The notes beneath the pieces were generated by a model. It worked only from the letters and a program-made list of their open reading frames with translations, searched no databases and was not told the origin of the DNA. A stretch of DNA of 64,000 nucleotides from Fluctibacter corallii (GTDB taxonomy: Bacteria > Pseudomonadota > Gammaproteobacteria > Enterobacterales > Alteromonadaceae): contig NZ_JAOWKX010000005.1 in assembly GCF_025751585.1 (NCBI RefSeq), forward strand, positions 323,423 through 387,422. The letters are read 5' to 3'. The translations under genes and the position numbers were made by a program. How positions within the stretch are numbered: the stretch's first letter is position 1; each line of letters opens with the position of its first letter. This document shows, one piece after another, positions 1 through 9,696 of this stretch.

Positions 1-519
1 GGAGGGGAGGTGTCTTTCTCTTTTACCGGCGCGATGTTGTCTGATGCACTGGAAGGCTTCGGTGGTATCGTATCTGCTACCTTCCTTGATAGCTCAATTG
101 AGTTTGATTTAGAAGTGCCAACCGATACACAAGGCAATACAGACGTTCAGTCTTTTGACATCACGGTTCCGGGATTATCGGATGAAGTCTACAACGCCAC
201 CCTGTATTACGAGCGAGCAGGGTTTGAAGCTCGTGTAAGCTGGCGTAGTCGTTCTGACTTCCTCGGTGAAGTATCAGGACTGTCGCTAAAACGCGTGCCA
301 GTGAATGTGAAGGGCAGTGACATCGTAGATGCACAAATTAGCTATAACTTTGATGATTCAGGTATTGCTGCATTAGAAGGTCTGACGGTGACATTGCAGG
401 GACAGAACCTGACAGACGAAGAGTTTGTGACTAATCATGGGCTTGAAGCAGGTCTTGATGTTCGCGATGCACAGCGCTATGGACGCAATTTCTTACTCGG
501 TATTAACTATCAGTTTTAA
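1..519 (+). CDS. TonB-dependent receptor, C-terminal part (5' end outside window)
   Basis: The reading frame is open from the first base to the TAA at 517-519, so only the last ~172 residues of an outer-membrane receptor are present. What is visible is typical of the end of a 22-strand barrel: alternating aromatic strands, a YERAGFEARVSWRSRS strand, a VDAQISYNF strand, a GQNLTDEEF turn and a terminal strand ending in aromatic F, the outer-membrane assembly signal. It would import a substrate using TonB/ExbBD energy. The genes that follow on the same strand (halogenase, amylase, GH31 glucosidase) suggest a maltodextrin-type receptor. That substrate is inferred from context; the plug domain is not in the window. 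A GTG at position 10 is not a real start. Confidence 0.9.
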   Translation, partial: GGEVSFSFTGAMLSDALEGFGGIVSATFLDSSIEFDLEVPTDTQGNTDVQSFDITVPGLSDEVYNATLYYERAGFEARVSWRSRSDFLGEVSGLSLKRVPVNVKGSDIVDAQISYNFDDSGIAALEGLTVTLQGQNLTDEEFVTNHGLEAGLDVRDAQRYGRNFLLGINYQF

Positions 520-540
520 TACAGAAATACGGTAACAGTC

Positions 541-565
541 AGCCGCCGCTTGGCGGCTTTCTTTT
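541..565 (+). terminator. Rho-independent terminator after the receptor gene
   Basis: A 7-bp stem AGCCGCC / GGCGGCT (541-547 with 552-558) with loop GCTT is followed by TTCTTTT. It begins 21 bases after the receptor stop codon, so the halogenase gene is probably transcribed from its own promoter or by partial read-through. Confidence 0.85.
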
Positions 566-662
566 GTGTAAAGCGTGTAACCGTCTCTGGCGTGTCTATG
601 GTTCAACAGGCATTGTTTAGCCAACGACACAAAGGTTTCATTTCTAAACGAGGAATGGTGCT

Positions 663-2153
663 ATGCGTATCGTGATTTTGGGTGGGGGATCGTCTGGCTG
701 GATGAGCGCCAGTTTACTCGCCAGACTGATGGGAAATCAGCTTGATATTACGTTAGTCGAGTCTGAACATATCGGGACTATTGGCGTCGGGGAGGCGACG
801 ATTCCGCCAATTACTCATTTTAATAAGGTACTGGGTATTGATGAAAATACCTTCATTCAAAAAACCAATGGTACATTCAAGCTCGGTATTGAGTTTGTAG
901 GATGGAAAGACCCAACGTCATCTTATATGCATGCCTTCGGGCAAATTGGCAAAGACATGGGGCTTGCGCCATTTCATCATAATTGGTTAAACGCCCGAAG
1001 TAACGGTTACAAAAATGATTTTTGGCATTTTTCGTTAAATTACCAAGCAGCAAAAGCGGGTAAATTTCAGCCATTACCGCGCATTCCCAATACACGCTTG
1101 CCCGGCATTGTCCATGCGTATCATTTTGATGCTGGTTTGTACGCGCAATATTTGCAAACGCTAAGCACAGCATGGGGTGTGAAACGTATTGAGGGGGAAG
1201 TCGAGCATGTTTCTCTTAACAAAGAAAATGGTGAAATAACCGCGTTACGACTTAAAAGTGGGCAAGTCGTTGAAGGCGATTTCTTCATTGACTGCTCGGG
1301 CTTCAAAGGCGTGTTAATTTCAGAAGCACTTAAAACGGGCTACGAAGATTGGCGTCATTGGTTACCCTGTGATCGTGCCTTAGCCGTTCCCACTGAAAAT
1401 ACCTCTGACATTCCACCTTATACACAATCTATTGCGCACCAAGCTGGATGGCAATGGCGCATTCCTTTACAGCACCGAACGGGCAATGGGTTGGTATATT
1501 GCTCTGATTATTTAGATGACAACTCTGCAACAGAACTTTTGCTTGGTCAACTGAATACCAACGTAATCGGGACGCCGAAACCTATCAAATTCGTAACCGG
1601 TCGACGTGTAAAGCAATGGCATAAAAACTGTCTGGCAATCGGATTGTCTAGTGGATTTCTTGAACCGCTAGAATCAACCAGTTTGCATTTGGTGCAATCG
1701 GGTCTGGTGCGCTTTATGAAACTGTTACCAAACAAGAGCAATTATCACGCTGCTGAGCGCGAGTTTAATCGGCAGTCTGAAGTAGAATTTACCCGAATTC
1801 GTGATTTTATTATCCTGCATTACGTTTTGAATAATCGAAACGAACCGTTTTGGAAGCGATGCCGAGACATGCCAATCCCAGATTCGCTTGCCCATAAAAT
1901 CGCGTTATTTAAAGCCACCGGACAAGTATTTAGAGAGCAAGACGAACTGTTCACTGACGTGGCGTGGCATCAGGTCATGCTAGGCCAAGGGTTGATGCCC
2001 GAAGCATGTCATCCTCTTGCCGAAGCGCTAAGTGGCAGCCAAACATCAGATCTTTTCTCAAGCTTGGAAACACTGATTAACGCGACAGTTGCCGACATGA
2101 GTGAACACACTGCTTACATTCAACAATATTGTCGAATGGACAATCCTCGCTAA
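663..2153 (+). CDS. Flavin-dependent tryptophan halogenase family protein
   Basis: The 496-residue protein has the marks of a functional FAD-dependent halogenase. There is an N-terminal dinucleotide-binding GGGSSGWM (residues 7-14), a catalytic lysine in TFKLG (K73, matching K79 of PrnA), the diagnostic WQWRIP motif (263-268, the WxWxIP of this family) and FLEPLEST (332-339), whose E337/S338 match the PrnA catalytic Glu/Ser pair. The known enzymes make hypohalous acid from FADH2, O2 and halide, and it is relayed to the lysine. The substrate here is unknown. The start is supported by GAGG about 8 bases upstream. The gene lies 32 bases before the amylase and after a TonB receptor, an arrangement met in maltodextrin loci of other Proteobacteria. 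A free-tryptophan substrate is therefore doubtful. No flavin reductase is nearby. Confidence 0.93.
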   Translation: MRIVILGGGSSGWMSASLLARLMGNQLDITLVESEHIGTIGVGEATIPPITHFNKVLGIDENTFIQKTNGTFKLGIEFVGWKDPTSSYMHAFGQIGKDMGLAPFHHNWLNARSNGYKNDFWHFSLNYQAAKAGKFQPLPRIPNTRLPGIVHAYHFDAGLYAQYLQTLSTAWGVKRIEGEVEHVSLNKENGEITALRLKSGQVVEGDFFIDCSGFKGVLISEALKTGYEDWRHWLPCDRALAVPTENTSDIPPYTQSIAHQAGWQWRIPLQHRTGNGLVYCSDYLDDNSATELLLGQLNTNVIGTPKPIKFVTGRRVKQWHKNCLAIGLSSGFLEPLESTSLHLVQSGLVRFMKLLPNKSNYHAAEREFNRQSEVEFTRIRDFIILHYVLNNRNEPFWKRCRDMPIPDSLAHKIALFKATGQVFREQDELFTDVAWHQVMLGQGLMPEACHPLAEALSGSQTSDLFSSLETLINATVADMSEHTAYIQQYCRMDNPR

Positions 2154-2185
2154 AACGTATCGGGGCGTCAAAAAAGGTTTATAAA

Positions 2186-4054
2186 ATGAATATAAAATTA
2201 ACACACTGGAAACCCATTGCACTCGGGGTCGTAGTGGCGACAATATTACAAAGTTGTACTCCCAGTACAACGCGCATAACTGAACAAGTAAACACTGGTG
2301 TAGAAAGACAAAAACCAGTCGTATATCAAGTGTTTACGCGCTTATTTGGAAACACAAATACCACCAACATGCCGTGGGGGACGAAAGCACAGAACGGCGT
2401 GGGTAAATTCAATGATTTTACGCCTGAGGCGCTTGATGAAATTCGTCAACTCGGGGTTAGCCACGTGTGGTATACAGGCGTGCCCCATCATGCTTTGGTG
2501 GCAGACTATACAGAATATGGCATAACGCTGGATGATCCCGATGTGATTAAAGGTCGGGCAGGTTCGCCCTACGCGGTAAAAGATTATTACTCAGTGAATC
2601 CAGACCTTGCTACCAATCCTGCCAATAGGGTGCAAGAATTTGAAGCTCTCATTAAGCGTACACACGACGCTGGAATGAAAGTAATAATCGACATTGTGCC
2701 AAATCATGTTGCCAGACGATACCAGTCATTATATGCCCCTGATGGAGTGGAAGATTTTGGCGCATCAGATAATACATCGGTCACTTATTCTCGAGATAAC
2801 AATTTTTATTATGTTGTAAATGAAGCCTTTGATGTGCCGACATTGCCCGACGCGCTTCGCCCTCTAGGTGGAGATACAGCGCCATTGCTAGATGGTAAAT
2901 TTGAAGAGTATCCCGCCAAGTGGACTGGAAATGGTGCCCGTACCGCGAAACCCAAGGGAGATGATTGGTACGAGACCGTTAAGGTGAATTACGGTGTTAA
3001 ACCCGATGGCAATTATGATTTTCCATCTTTACCCGATGACTATCGAACTAAAGACTATTCGGAACACGCTGCATTTTGGAAAGACAAAGATTTGCCTGAT
3101 TCTTGGCACAAATTTCATCATATAGTGCACTACTGGTTAGACAAAGGCGTCGATGGTTTTCGTTATGATATGGCTGAAATGGTGCCAGTGGAATTTTGGA
3201 GTTATTTAAACTCTTCTATCAAAATTAAAAACCCTGATGCCTTTATATTGGCAGAAGTGTACAACCCGAGTTTATACAGAGACTACATCCAGCTTGGGAA
3301 AATGGATTATTTGTATGACAAAGTGGAGTTTTATGACACGTTAAAGGCGGTGATGCAGCAAAAACAAGGTGCAGCTGAACTGGTAGAAATTCAAACACGC
3401 TTGCAAGATATCGAATCCCACATGTTGCACTTTTTAGAAAATCACGACGAGCAACGCATTGCCAGTCCTGAGTTTGCAGGGAATGCTCAAGCCGGTAAAC
3501 CTGCGATGGTAGTGTCTGCACTTATTAGCCGTTCGCCAACCATGTTGTACTTTGGTCAAGAAGTAGGTGAAGACGGCAGTGAAGATATGGGGTTTGGTAA
3601 GCCTAGCCGAACGACCATATTTGATTATGCAGGCGTACCTGCCCATCAGCGCTGGATGAACAACGGAGAGTTCGATGGTGGACAACTGAGTGATGATGAG
3701 CGTGAATTGCGTGCTTTTTATAAAACCGTGCTCAATATTTCAGCGTTTCACCCATCGATGCAGGGGGAATTTGTGCCGTTACAGGCCATGAATCTGGCAA
3801 ACACTAAAGGCTATACGGATAACCTGTTTTCATTTATTCGCTCGGCACCAGAAGGGAGTTTACTGGTGGTATCTAATTTCGATCGTGAAAATTTGCGCAA
3901 ATTTACGCTTAGTTTTCCAGCCCATTTACTGGGTGAAAGTGACGCTGGCATCGATTTACTAACAGATAAAGATGTTGCATTTACGATATCAGGCCAATCT
4001 GCGAGCGCCGAATTATCGTTGTCACCTAACGAATCCGTTGTCATCGCGTGGTAA
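2186..4054 (+). CDS. GH13 alpha-amylase family lipoprotein
   Basis: This is a 622-residue glycoside hydrolase of family 13. The start at 2186 is preferred over an upstream in-frame ATG at 2129 that lies inside the halogenase gene, because it gives a clean lipoprotein signal with lipobox LQSC (lipidated C24). The four GH13 regions are present: DIVPNHV (169-175), GFRYDMAEM with nucleophile D328, ILAEV with acid/base E357, and FLENHDE with the transition-state Asp D421. It should cleave or rearrange alpha-1,4-glucans at the cell envelope, probably facing the periplasm or outside. It ends 8 bases before the GH31 gene, so the two are co-transcribed. The exact specificity (alpha-amylase, neopullulanase or glucosyltransferase) cannot be read from the motifs. 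Confidence 0.92.
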   Translation: MNIKLTHWKPIALGVVVATILQSCTPSTTRITEQVNTGVERQKPVVYQVFTRLFGNTNTTNMPWGTKAQNGVGKFNDFTPEALDEIRQLGVSHVWYTGVPHHALVADYTEYGITLDDPDVIKGRAGSPYAVKDYYSVNPDLATNPANRVQEFEALIKRTHDAGMKVIIDIVPNHVARRYQSLYAPDGVEDFGASDNTSVTYSRDNNFYYVVNEAFDVPTLPDALRPLGGDTAPLLDGKFEEYPAKWTGNGARTAKPKGDDWYETVKVNYGVKPDGNYDFPSLPDDYRTKDYSEHAAFWKDKDLPDSWHKFHHIVHYWLDKGVDGFRYDMAEMVPVEFWSYLNSSIKIKNPDAFILAEVYNPSLYRDYIQLGKMDYLYDKVEFYDTLKAVMQQKQGAAELVEIQTRLQDIESHMLHFLENHDEQRIASPEFAGNAQAGKPAMVVSALISRSPTMLYFGQEVGEDGSEDMGFGKPSRTTIFDYAGVPAHQRWMNNGEFDGGQLSDDERELRAFYKTVLNISAFHPSMQGEFVPLQAMNLANTKGYTDNLFSFIRSAPEGSLLVVSNFDRENLRKFTLSFPAHLLGESDAGIDLLTDKDVAFTISGQSASAELSLSPNESVVIAW

Positions 4055-4061
4055 TCCAATC

Positions 4062-6539
4062 ATGAAGTTAGCGAACTTATTTCATTACAAGGCAGCCTTA
4101 ACACTTTTCGTTGTGTGGTTGTTTGCTCCTCAGCTAGTATCAGCGACCGAATACCACTATTTATCGCATGCGGTAAAGGCAGATCGTGTTGACATTGAAA
4201 CCTCACATTGGCCAGTGACCATTCGCCCATTAACGGACAATAGTGTTGAGGTTCATTACGCGCCTGAAGACAACAGTCAGCTTCCCTCTTTTGCGTTGGC
4301 TGATGTGATCACTGCCAATCCGTCAGTAAAAATAGAAACGATATTCAAAGTGACAGAGAGTGAGAATGCACTTTCCATTGAGCTTGGTTATCTCTCAGTG
4401 AAAGTGACTAAGTCACCGTTTCACATGGCTTATTATGCCAATGGTAAGCTATTAACGCAGGAAGAGAGTGGGCTGTTTTATTCTGATACGTTACGTGGGT
4501 TTCGCTTCGCGTTGTCTGATGAAGAAAAGTTACTAGGAGGAGGCCAGCGTGTTTTAGGCATGAACCGCCGAGGCCACAGAATGCCACTGTACAACCGTGC
4601 CCATTACGGATATGGCAAACAGTCTAATCAAATGTATTACAGTTTGCCGGGTGTCATCTCTACGCATGGCTACAGCATTTTATTTGATAACTCCGCTAAA
4701 GGAACATTGGATATTGGCAGTCACGAAGAGAATATACTTCAGTTTAGTGCGGTGGCAGGGCGAACCGCCTATATCGTTGTAGCGGGTGAAACAATGCAAG
4801 AGATTACCCAAAACATGACTGATGTGACTGGTAAACAGCCGCTGCCCCCGCGCTGGGCGTTGGGTAATTTTGCCTCGCGTTTTGGATACCGAACAGAAGC
4901 ACAAACTCGTAGCGTCGTCGAAGGATTCAGAAAGGCGAACATTCCTCTTGATGCTATCGTGCTCGATTTATATTGGTTTGGCCCAGATATTAAAGGCCAC
5001 ATGGGCAATTTAGAGTGGGATCGCAACGCATTTCCCACGCCAGAAAGGATGATTGAGGATTTGGCGAAAGAGGGCGTTAAAACGGTCATGATTACTGAAC
5101 CGTTTGTATTAACTACATCACAGAAGTGGCAAGAGGCGGTCGACAATAATGCGCTTGCACTTAATGCCGCAGGTAAACCTAAAACTTACCAGTTTTACTT
5201 TGGTGAAACGGGGTTAATTGACGTATTCAGTGATTCCGGAAAGCAGTGGTTTAATCAAGCTTATCAAAGGTTGGCGGAACAGGGCGTGCATGGTTGGTGG
5301 GGCGATCTCGGGGAGCCTGAAGTTCATCCAGAGGATACCTTTCATAAATTCAATGGGCAGCTAGTTGGCGCTGATGAAATTCATAATGTCTATGGGCATA
5401 TATGGGCAAAGAATGTGTATGAAGCGTCACGTAAACTGCAACCTGAGTCTAGGCCGTTTATTATGATGCGTTCTGGATTTTTAGGTACGCAGCGTTATGG
5501 CATTATACCGTGGACTGGCGATGTGGCCCGCAGTTGGGAAGGGTTGTCTTCTCAAGTTGAATTGGCGCTACAAATGGGTGCTTTTGGGTTGGCGTACACG
5601 CATTCCGATCTAGGAGGGTTTGCTGGAGGAGAGGCGTTCGATCAGGCGCTGTATCTGCGTTGGTTGCAATATGGTGTGTTTCAACCCGTATTTAGGCCGC
5701 ACGCGCAAGAAAATATTGCACCTGAGCCGATTTTTCATGACAGCGAAACCATTCGCATAGCACGTGACTACATAAATTTGCGCTATCAATTGTTGCCATA
5801 CAATTATTCGTTGGCCTATGAAAATAGCTTAACGGGTAAGCCACTGATGCGTTCTATGAGTGCAGCTTTCCCCGATAACACTCTTACATGGTTTGATGAG
5901 ACACAACAATACATGTGGGGAGATGCGTTTTTAGTTAGGCCAATAGTAGACGAACAGGCTAAAACAATTGAGGTGACATTGCCTAAAGGGCAGTGGTATC
6001 AAAGGGGGAAAAGCATTCCAATCGCTGGCAATCAAACCTTGCGTGTCACCCCTGACCTAGACACCTTACCTGTCTATATTAAAGGGGGGGAGTTTATTCC
6101 TATGTCGCCTGTTATCCAATCTACAGATGAATACAAGGGTGACCAATTAGTACTCCACTATTATTTGGCACAGGGTCAACATTCTCGCATTTATCGCCAA
6201 TATGAAGATGGTGGGAACGATGTTCAATCAATCGCAACGGGTCAATACCAGGTGCTCACCTACAAGGCAGAAGAGACAACAAAGGGTATAGATCTGCTGT
6301 TAAGCCAGTCAGGTGAGTTCCAAGGCGCACCAAGCCAGAGACAGTATACACTCGTGTTACATGGCATTGCGCAGCCGCCCAAAGGGGTAAAAGCCAATGG
6401 CGAATTGATTCAAGAACAGTGCGATGAATTAGAATATGACATCAAAATGGCTTATTGCCATAACGCGGGTGAACAACAGTTTCGTATGAAGGTATCACTA
6501 GAATCTGAAATGAAAATTGAGGTAAATTTTAAGCAATAA
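4062..6539 (+). CDS. GH31 alpha-glucosidase / 4-alpha-glucosyltransferase, secreted
   Basis: This 825-residue family-31 glycoside hydrolase has a Sec signal peptide (cleavage likely after LVSA, residue 28). The ATG at 4062 was chosen because it directly precedes the signal sequence; the longer reading frame overlaps the amylase. The nucleophile is D415 in GWWGDLGEPE and the acid/base is D487 in WTGDVARSW. The spacing of these residues and the GDLGEPEVHPED motif resemble what I remember of the Cellvibrio japonicus GH31 transglucosylase (Agd31B type), so it may transfer single glucose units rather than hydrolyse. It would act on maltodextrins released by the upstream amylase, in the periplasm or at the outer membrane. 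It is the last gene of the operon; a hairpin terminator follows at 6576. Confidence 0.92.
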   Translation: MKLANLFHYKAALTLFVVWLFAPQLVSATEYHYLSHAVKADRVDIETSHWPVTIRPLTDNSVEVHYAPEDNSQLPSFALADVITANPSVKIETIFKVTESENALSIELGYLSVKVTKSPFHMAYYANGKLLTQEESGLFYSDTLRGFRFALSDEEKLLGGGQRVLGMNRRGHRMPLYNRAHYGYGKQSNQMYYSLPGVISTHGYSILFDNSAKGTLDIGSHEENILQFSAVAGRTAYIVVAGETMQEITQNMTDVTGKQPLPPRWALGNFASRFGYRTEAQTRSVVEGFRKANIPLDAIVLDLYWFGPDIKGHMGNLEWDRNAFPTPERMIEDLAKEGVKTVMITEPFVLTTSQKWQEAVDNNALALNAAGKPKTYQFYFGETGLIDVFSDSGKQWFNQAYQRLAEQGVHGWWGDLGEPEVHPEDTFHKFNGQLVGADEIHNVYGHIWAKNVYEASRKLQPESRPFIMMRSGFLGTQRYGIIPWTGDVARSWEGLSSQVELALQMGAFGLAYTHSDLGGFAGGEAFDQALYLRWLQYGVFQPVFRPHAQENIAPEPIFHDSETIRIARDYINLRYQLLPYNYSLAYENSLTGKPLMRSMSAAFPDNTLTWFDETQQYMWGDAFLVRPIVDEQAKTIEVTLPKGQWYQRGKSIPIAGNQTLRVTPDLDTLPVYIKGGEFIPMSPVIQSTDEYKGDQLVLHYYLAQGQHSRIYRQYEDGGNDVQSIATGQYQVLTYKAEETTKGIDLLLSQSGEFQGAPSQRQYTLVLHGIAQPPKGVKANGELIQEQCDELEYDIKMAYCHNAGEQQFRMKVSLESEMKIEVNFKQ

Positions 6540-6575
6540 ATACCGTTATGTAGTCGCTACTTTATTCAGCATGTT

Positions 6576-6599
6576 AAGCGGGGGCATTATGCCCCGCTT
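6576..6599. terminator. Bidirectional terminator between GH31 gene and LacI regulator
   Basis: The arms AAGC-G-GGGGC and GCCCC-GCTT form a strong stem with one bulged G and an ATTAT loop. It sits between two convergent genes. The T-rich tail is weak on the plus strand (TTGACGTTTCT), and no T-run follows on the minus strand, so its efficiency is uncertain. Confidence 0.6.
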
Positions 6600-6622
6600 G
6601 ACGTTTCTACTTAAAAAGTCGT

Positions 6623-7645
6623 TTATCTCTGGCAAGATTGACGAATAATTAGCTCGACAGGCAAGGTTCGAGTCTCTACATTTTCACCGTTAATCAGATT
6701 TAAAAGGTTGTCTACTAGTGTTTTACCCGCCAGATTGGTGTCTTGTTTTACAGTTGTTAGTTTAGGTGATGTAAAGCTAGATACTGGAATGTTGTCATAA
6801 CCCACCACCGCTATGTCTTCTGGGACCCGAATGTTAGCCTCGTCTAATGCTTGGATGACACCAATGGCAATTAAGTCACTCGCACATACAACTGCGTCTA
6901 AAGCAACTGGCTTTGAAAGAAGTGTCTTGATTGCTTGATACCCTGAAGGCTCATTGGAAATAGCATCCACCTGATAAGATTGTGAATTGTGTGTGCCTGG
7001 TTCGCCTAGCGCTTTGCAAAAGCCTTGATATCGTGCTTGAAATTCTGGTGCGTGATTGTCGGCACCGCCAACGAAAGCTAAGGTTTGACAGCCTTGTTCC
7101 AGCAAATGCTTGGTGACGTCGTAACCCCCTTGGAAGTTGTCGCAACCAATAGACACGCCGGGAAACTCTTCGTCTTCTGCTCCCCAACGAACAAAATGGG
7201 TGCCTTGGGCAACCAATTTGCTCAGTTTATCGCGGTAATCCTGATAGTCTCCGTAGCCTAGCAATATAATGCCGTCGGCTTTGTTGGTGTCTTCATAATC
7301 TGCATGCCAGTCATCACTCAGGTTCTGGAAAGAGATCAGCAAATCATAATCCGCTTGTGCACAGGCACGTGTAATGCTGCCTAACATGGTAAGAAAAAAT
7401 GGATTAATGAGTGAATCATCGGTTGTAGGATCTTCAAACAATAATAGCGCAATCGTCTTACTTTGTTGCTGGCGCAAGTTGCTCGCGTTTTTGTCTACTT
7501 TGTAGTTAAGTTCGCGGGCTATTTGCTTAATTTTGTCACGGGTTTCTTGATTGACTAATGGACTGTCTCTAAGCGCTCGAGACACTGTAGATTGCGAAAC
7601 ACCCGCCTTGTGGGCAATGTCGAATGATGTGGCTTTTACTTTCAT
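6623..7645 (-). CDS. LacI-family transcriptional regulator
   Basis: The 340-residue protein begins with a classic LacI helix-turn-helix and hinge (DIAHKAGVSQSTVSRALRDS, then LNYKVDKNASNLRQ). A periplasmic-binding-protein-like effector domain follows (FEDPTTDDSLINPFF, VAVVGYDNIPVSSFTSPKLTTV, ending VELIIRQS). The C-terminal motif VGYDN(I)P is typical of sugar-responsive members. It lies convergent to the GH31 gene, so it most likely represses the maltodextrin locus and is released by a maltose-type inducer. That assignment comes from position only. I found no clear palindromic LacI-type operator in the part of the locus inside this window; the operator may lie upstream of the receptor, outside it. 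Confidence 0.93.
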   Translation of the reverse strand: MKVKATSFDIAHKAGVSQSTVSRALRDSPLVNQETRDKIKQIARELNYKVDKNASNLRQQQSKTIALLLFEDPTTDDSLINPFFLTMLGSITRACAQADYDLLISFQNLSDDWHADYEDTNKADGIILLGYGDYQDYRDKLSKLVAQGTHFVRWGAEDEEFPGVSIGCDNFQGGYDVTKHLLEQGCQTLAFVGGADNHAPEFQARYQGFCKALGEPGTHNSQSYQVDAISNEPSGYQAIKTLLSKPVALDAVVCASDLIAIGVIQALDEANIRVPEDIAVVGYDNIPVSSFTSPKLTTVKQDTNLAGKTLVDNLLNLINGENVETRTLPVELIIRQSCQR

Positions 7646-7876
7646 AAACGAGGTGATACTAACAGTACAAATGTTAACCTGATTAGAACGATTTATTGTT
7701 ATTACCTACGTTATACAGCAAGCGCGAAGCTAAATCTTCTGATTTTTGCAATGAAAATGTAGATGCATATGTAAGGATCGTGCCACGACTCATCACTGAT
7801 AGTATGAAAATGCCAACGAAACCTATCGAATTCCAGTAAAGCTTGATAAAAAGATTTTGCATCGTTCTCAATTGGG

Positions 7877-7882
7877 TATAAT
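7877..7882 (+). promoter_or_regulatory. Candidate -10 element of the glnS promoter
   Basis: A perfect TATAAT lies 45 bases before the glnS start. The best upstream hexamer, TTTGCA at 7856, is only 15 bases away, so the -35 match is poor. The rest of the 282-base gap between lacI and glnS shows nothing else I can support. Confidence 0.4.
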
Positions 7883-7927
7883 GCGGGATTATTCAAAACA
7901 TTAATAACGACAAACGGGGTGTTATAA

Positions 7928-9592
7928 ATGGCCGAGACAGACATTCGTCCGACCAATTTTATTCGTCAGATCATTGATAAAGATTTAGATAGCGGTTTAC
8001 ATTCGCAAATCTATACACGTTTTCCGCCAGAGCCAAATGGTTTCTTGCATCTTGGCCATGCTAAATCAATTTGCCTAAATTTTGGCCTTGCGCAAGATTA
8101 TCAAGGAAAATGTAATCTTCGATTTGATGATACTAACCCTGAAAAAGAAAACATTGATTACGTTAATGCTATAAAAGACGATGTGCATTGGCTTGGTTTT
8201 GCTTGGGAAGGTAAAGAGCGTTATTCGTCAGACTATTTTGATCAACTGCATGGCTACGCTGTTGAGTTGATTGAGAAAGGCTTAGCTTACGTCGATTTTT
8301 CAACTCAAGAAGAAATGCGAGAAATGCGTGGCACGCTAACGTCACCAGGTAAAGAAAGTCCTTATCGAAATACATCACCTGAAGAAAATAACGCTATTTT
8401 TGAAAAAATGACACAGGGTGAATATAAGGAAGGCGAGTGCGTATTACGTGCAAAAATTGATATGACATCGCCTTTTATGTGCATGCGGGATCCGGTTATC
8501 TATCGAGTTAAATTTGCACACCATCACCAAACGGGTGACAAGTGGTGTGTGTACCCGATGTATGATTTCACCCATTGTATTTCTGATGCCCTTGAGGGGA
8601 TAACGCATTCTTTGTGTACATTAGAATTCCAAGATAATCGCCGTTTGTATGATTGGGTGATTGACAATATTTCAATTGATTGTACGCCAAGACAATATGA
8701 GTTCTCACGTTTAAACCTTGAATACACAGTACTTAGCAAACGCAAGCTAATTCAATTGGTTGAAGAGAACCATGTTGACGGTTGGGATGATCCTCGTATG
8801 CCTACTATTGCAGGTATTCGCCGTCGTGGTTACACCCCTGCGTCTGTGCGCGAATTCTGTAAGCGCATTGGTGTGACCAAAATGGATAACATCATAGAAA
8901 TGAGCATGCTAGAAGCCTGTATTCGTGATGATCTCAATGAAAATGCCTCTAGAGCAATGGCCGTACTTGAGCCGGTCAAAGTAGTGATTGAAAACTTCCC
9001 AGAAGACGGATTAGAAATGCTTACGGCAGCGAATCATCCTAATGATGAGAGCAAAGGGACACGTGAACTGCCGTTTACCAAAGAAGTATTCATTGAAGCA
9101 GAAGACTTCAAAGAAGAAGCAAACAAGAAATTCAAACGTTTAGTGCTTGGCAAAGAAGTGAGATTGCGTAACGCGTATGTGATTAAAGCTGAACGTGTTG
9201 AAAAGGACGAAGCAGGAAACGTAACAACGATTTACTGTACCTATGACAGTGAAACACTGGGCAAAGATCCTGCGGATGGACGTAAAGTCAAAGGCGTAAT
9301 TCATTGGGTATCAGCAACCAAAGGGGTTGAGGCCGAAATTCGTTTGTACGATCGATTATTTAACGTGCCTAATCCAGCAGCAGAGGACGACTTTGCCGCA
9401 GCGATTAACCCTGAATCGTTAGTGATAAAACACGGTGTTGTTGAGCCAAGTTTGCTTGAGGCCGAAGAGGGCAAGGCGATCCAGTTTGAAAGAACAGGGT
9501 ATTTCTGTAAAGACAGAACCTCAACCGAAACGCGTCCAGTCTTTAATCGCACGGTTGGCCTAAGAGATACTTGGGCTAAAATCGCGGGTTAG
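7928..9592 (+). CDS. glnS: Glutaminyl-tRNA synthetase
   Basis: This 554-residue class I synthetase charges tRNA-Gln with glutamine in the cytoplasm. The HIGH signature is HLGH (residues 41-44) in [15 protein letters not shown], and the KMSKS-type loop is VLSKRKL (near 267-273). Length and sequence match the E. coli enzyme closely, including the C-terminal beta-barrel anticodon-binding region (for example [11 protein letters not shown] at the end). The ATG follows GGGGTG at 6-11 bases. It is monocistronic: a candidate promoter lies just upstream and a strong terminator just downstream. Confidence 0.98.
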   Translation: MAETDIRPTNFIRQIIDKDLDSGLHSQIYTRFPPEPNGFLHLGHAKSICLNFGLAQDYQGKCNLRFDDTNPEKENIDYVNAIKDDVHWLGFAWEGKERYSSDYFDQLHGYAVELIEKGLAYVDFSTQEEMREMRGTLTSPGKESPYRNTSPEENNAIFEKMTQGEYKEGECVLRAKIDMTSPFMCMRDPVIYRVKFAHHHQTGDKWCVYPMYDFTHCISDALEGITHSLCTLEFQDNRRLYDWVIDNISIDCTPRQYEFSRLNLEYTVLSKRKLIQLVEENHVDGWDDPRMPTIAGIRRRGYTPASVREFCKRIGVTKMDNIIEMSMLEACIRDDLNENASRAMAVLEPVKVVIENFPEDGLEMLTAANHPNDESKGTRELPFTKEVFIEAEDFKEEANKKFKRLVLGKEVRLRNAYVIKAERVEKDEAGNVTTIYCTYDSETLGKDPADGRKVKGVIHWVSATKGVEAEIRLYDRLFNVPNPAAEDDFAAAINPESLVIKHGVVEPSLLEAEEGKAIQFERTGYFCKDRTSTETRPVFNRTVGLRDTWAKIAG

Positions 9593-9612
9593 CGATAGTT
9601 CGTTAATAAATT

Positions 9613-9650
9613 AACGCCCTCAACCATGAAAATGGCTGAGGGCGTTTTCT
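9613..9650 (+). terminator. Terminator after glnS
   Basis: A long hairpin pairs AACGCCCTCA (9613-9622) with TGAGGGCGTT (9637-9646). An inner CCAT/ATGG stem is closed by a GAAA tetraloop, and TTTTCT follows. It separates glnS from the convergent yciK. Confidence 0.9.
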
Positions 9651-9696
9651 ATCTGCTTGTTACTATTTACGCGTCTTTAAACCTAATCTCGATGCA

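Noticed and set aside
566..625. Possible LacI-type operator between the receptor and the halogenase (TGTAAAGCGTGTAA)
   Set aside because: The two halves are direct rather than inverted, and no symmetric site like TGTAAGCGCTTACA is present.
4769..5146. 125-residue minus-strand open frame inside the GH31 gene
   Set aside because: It overlaps a gene with clear catalytic motifs, has no ribosome-binding site and reads like low-quality antisense sequence.
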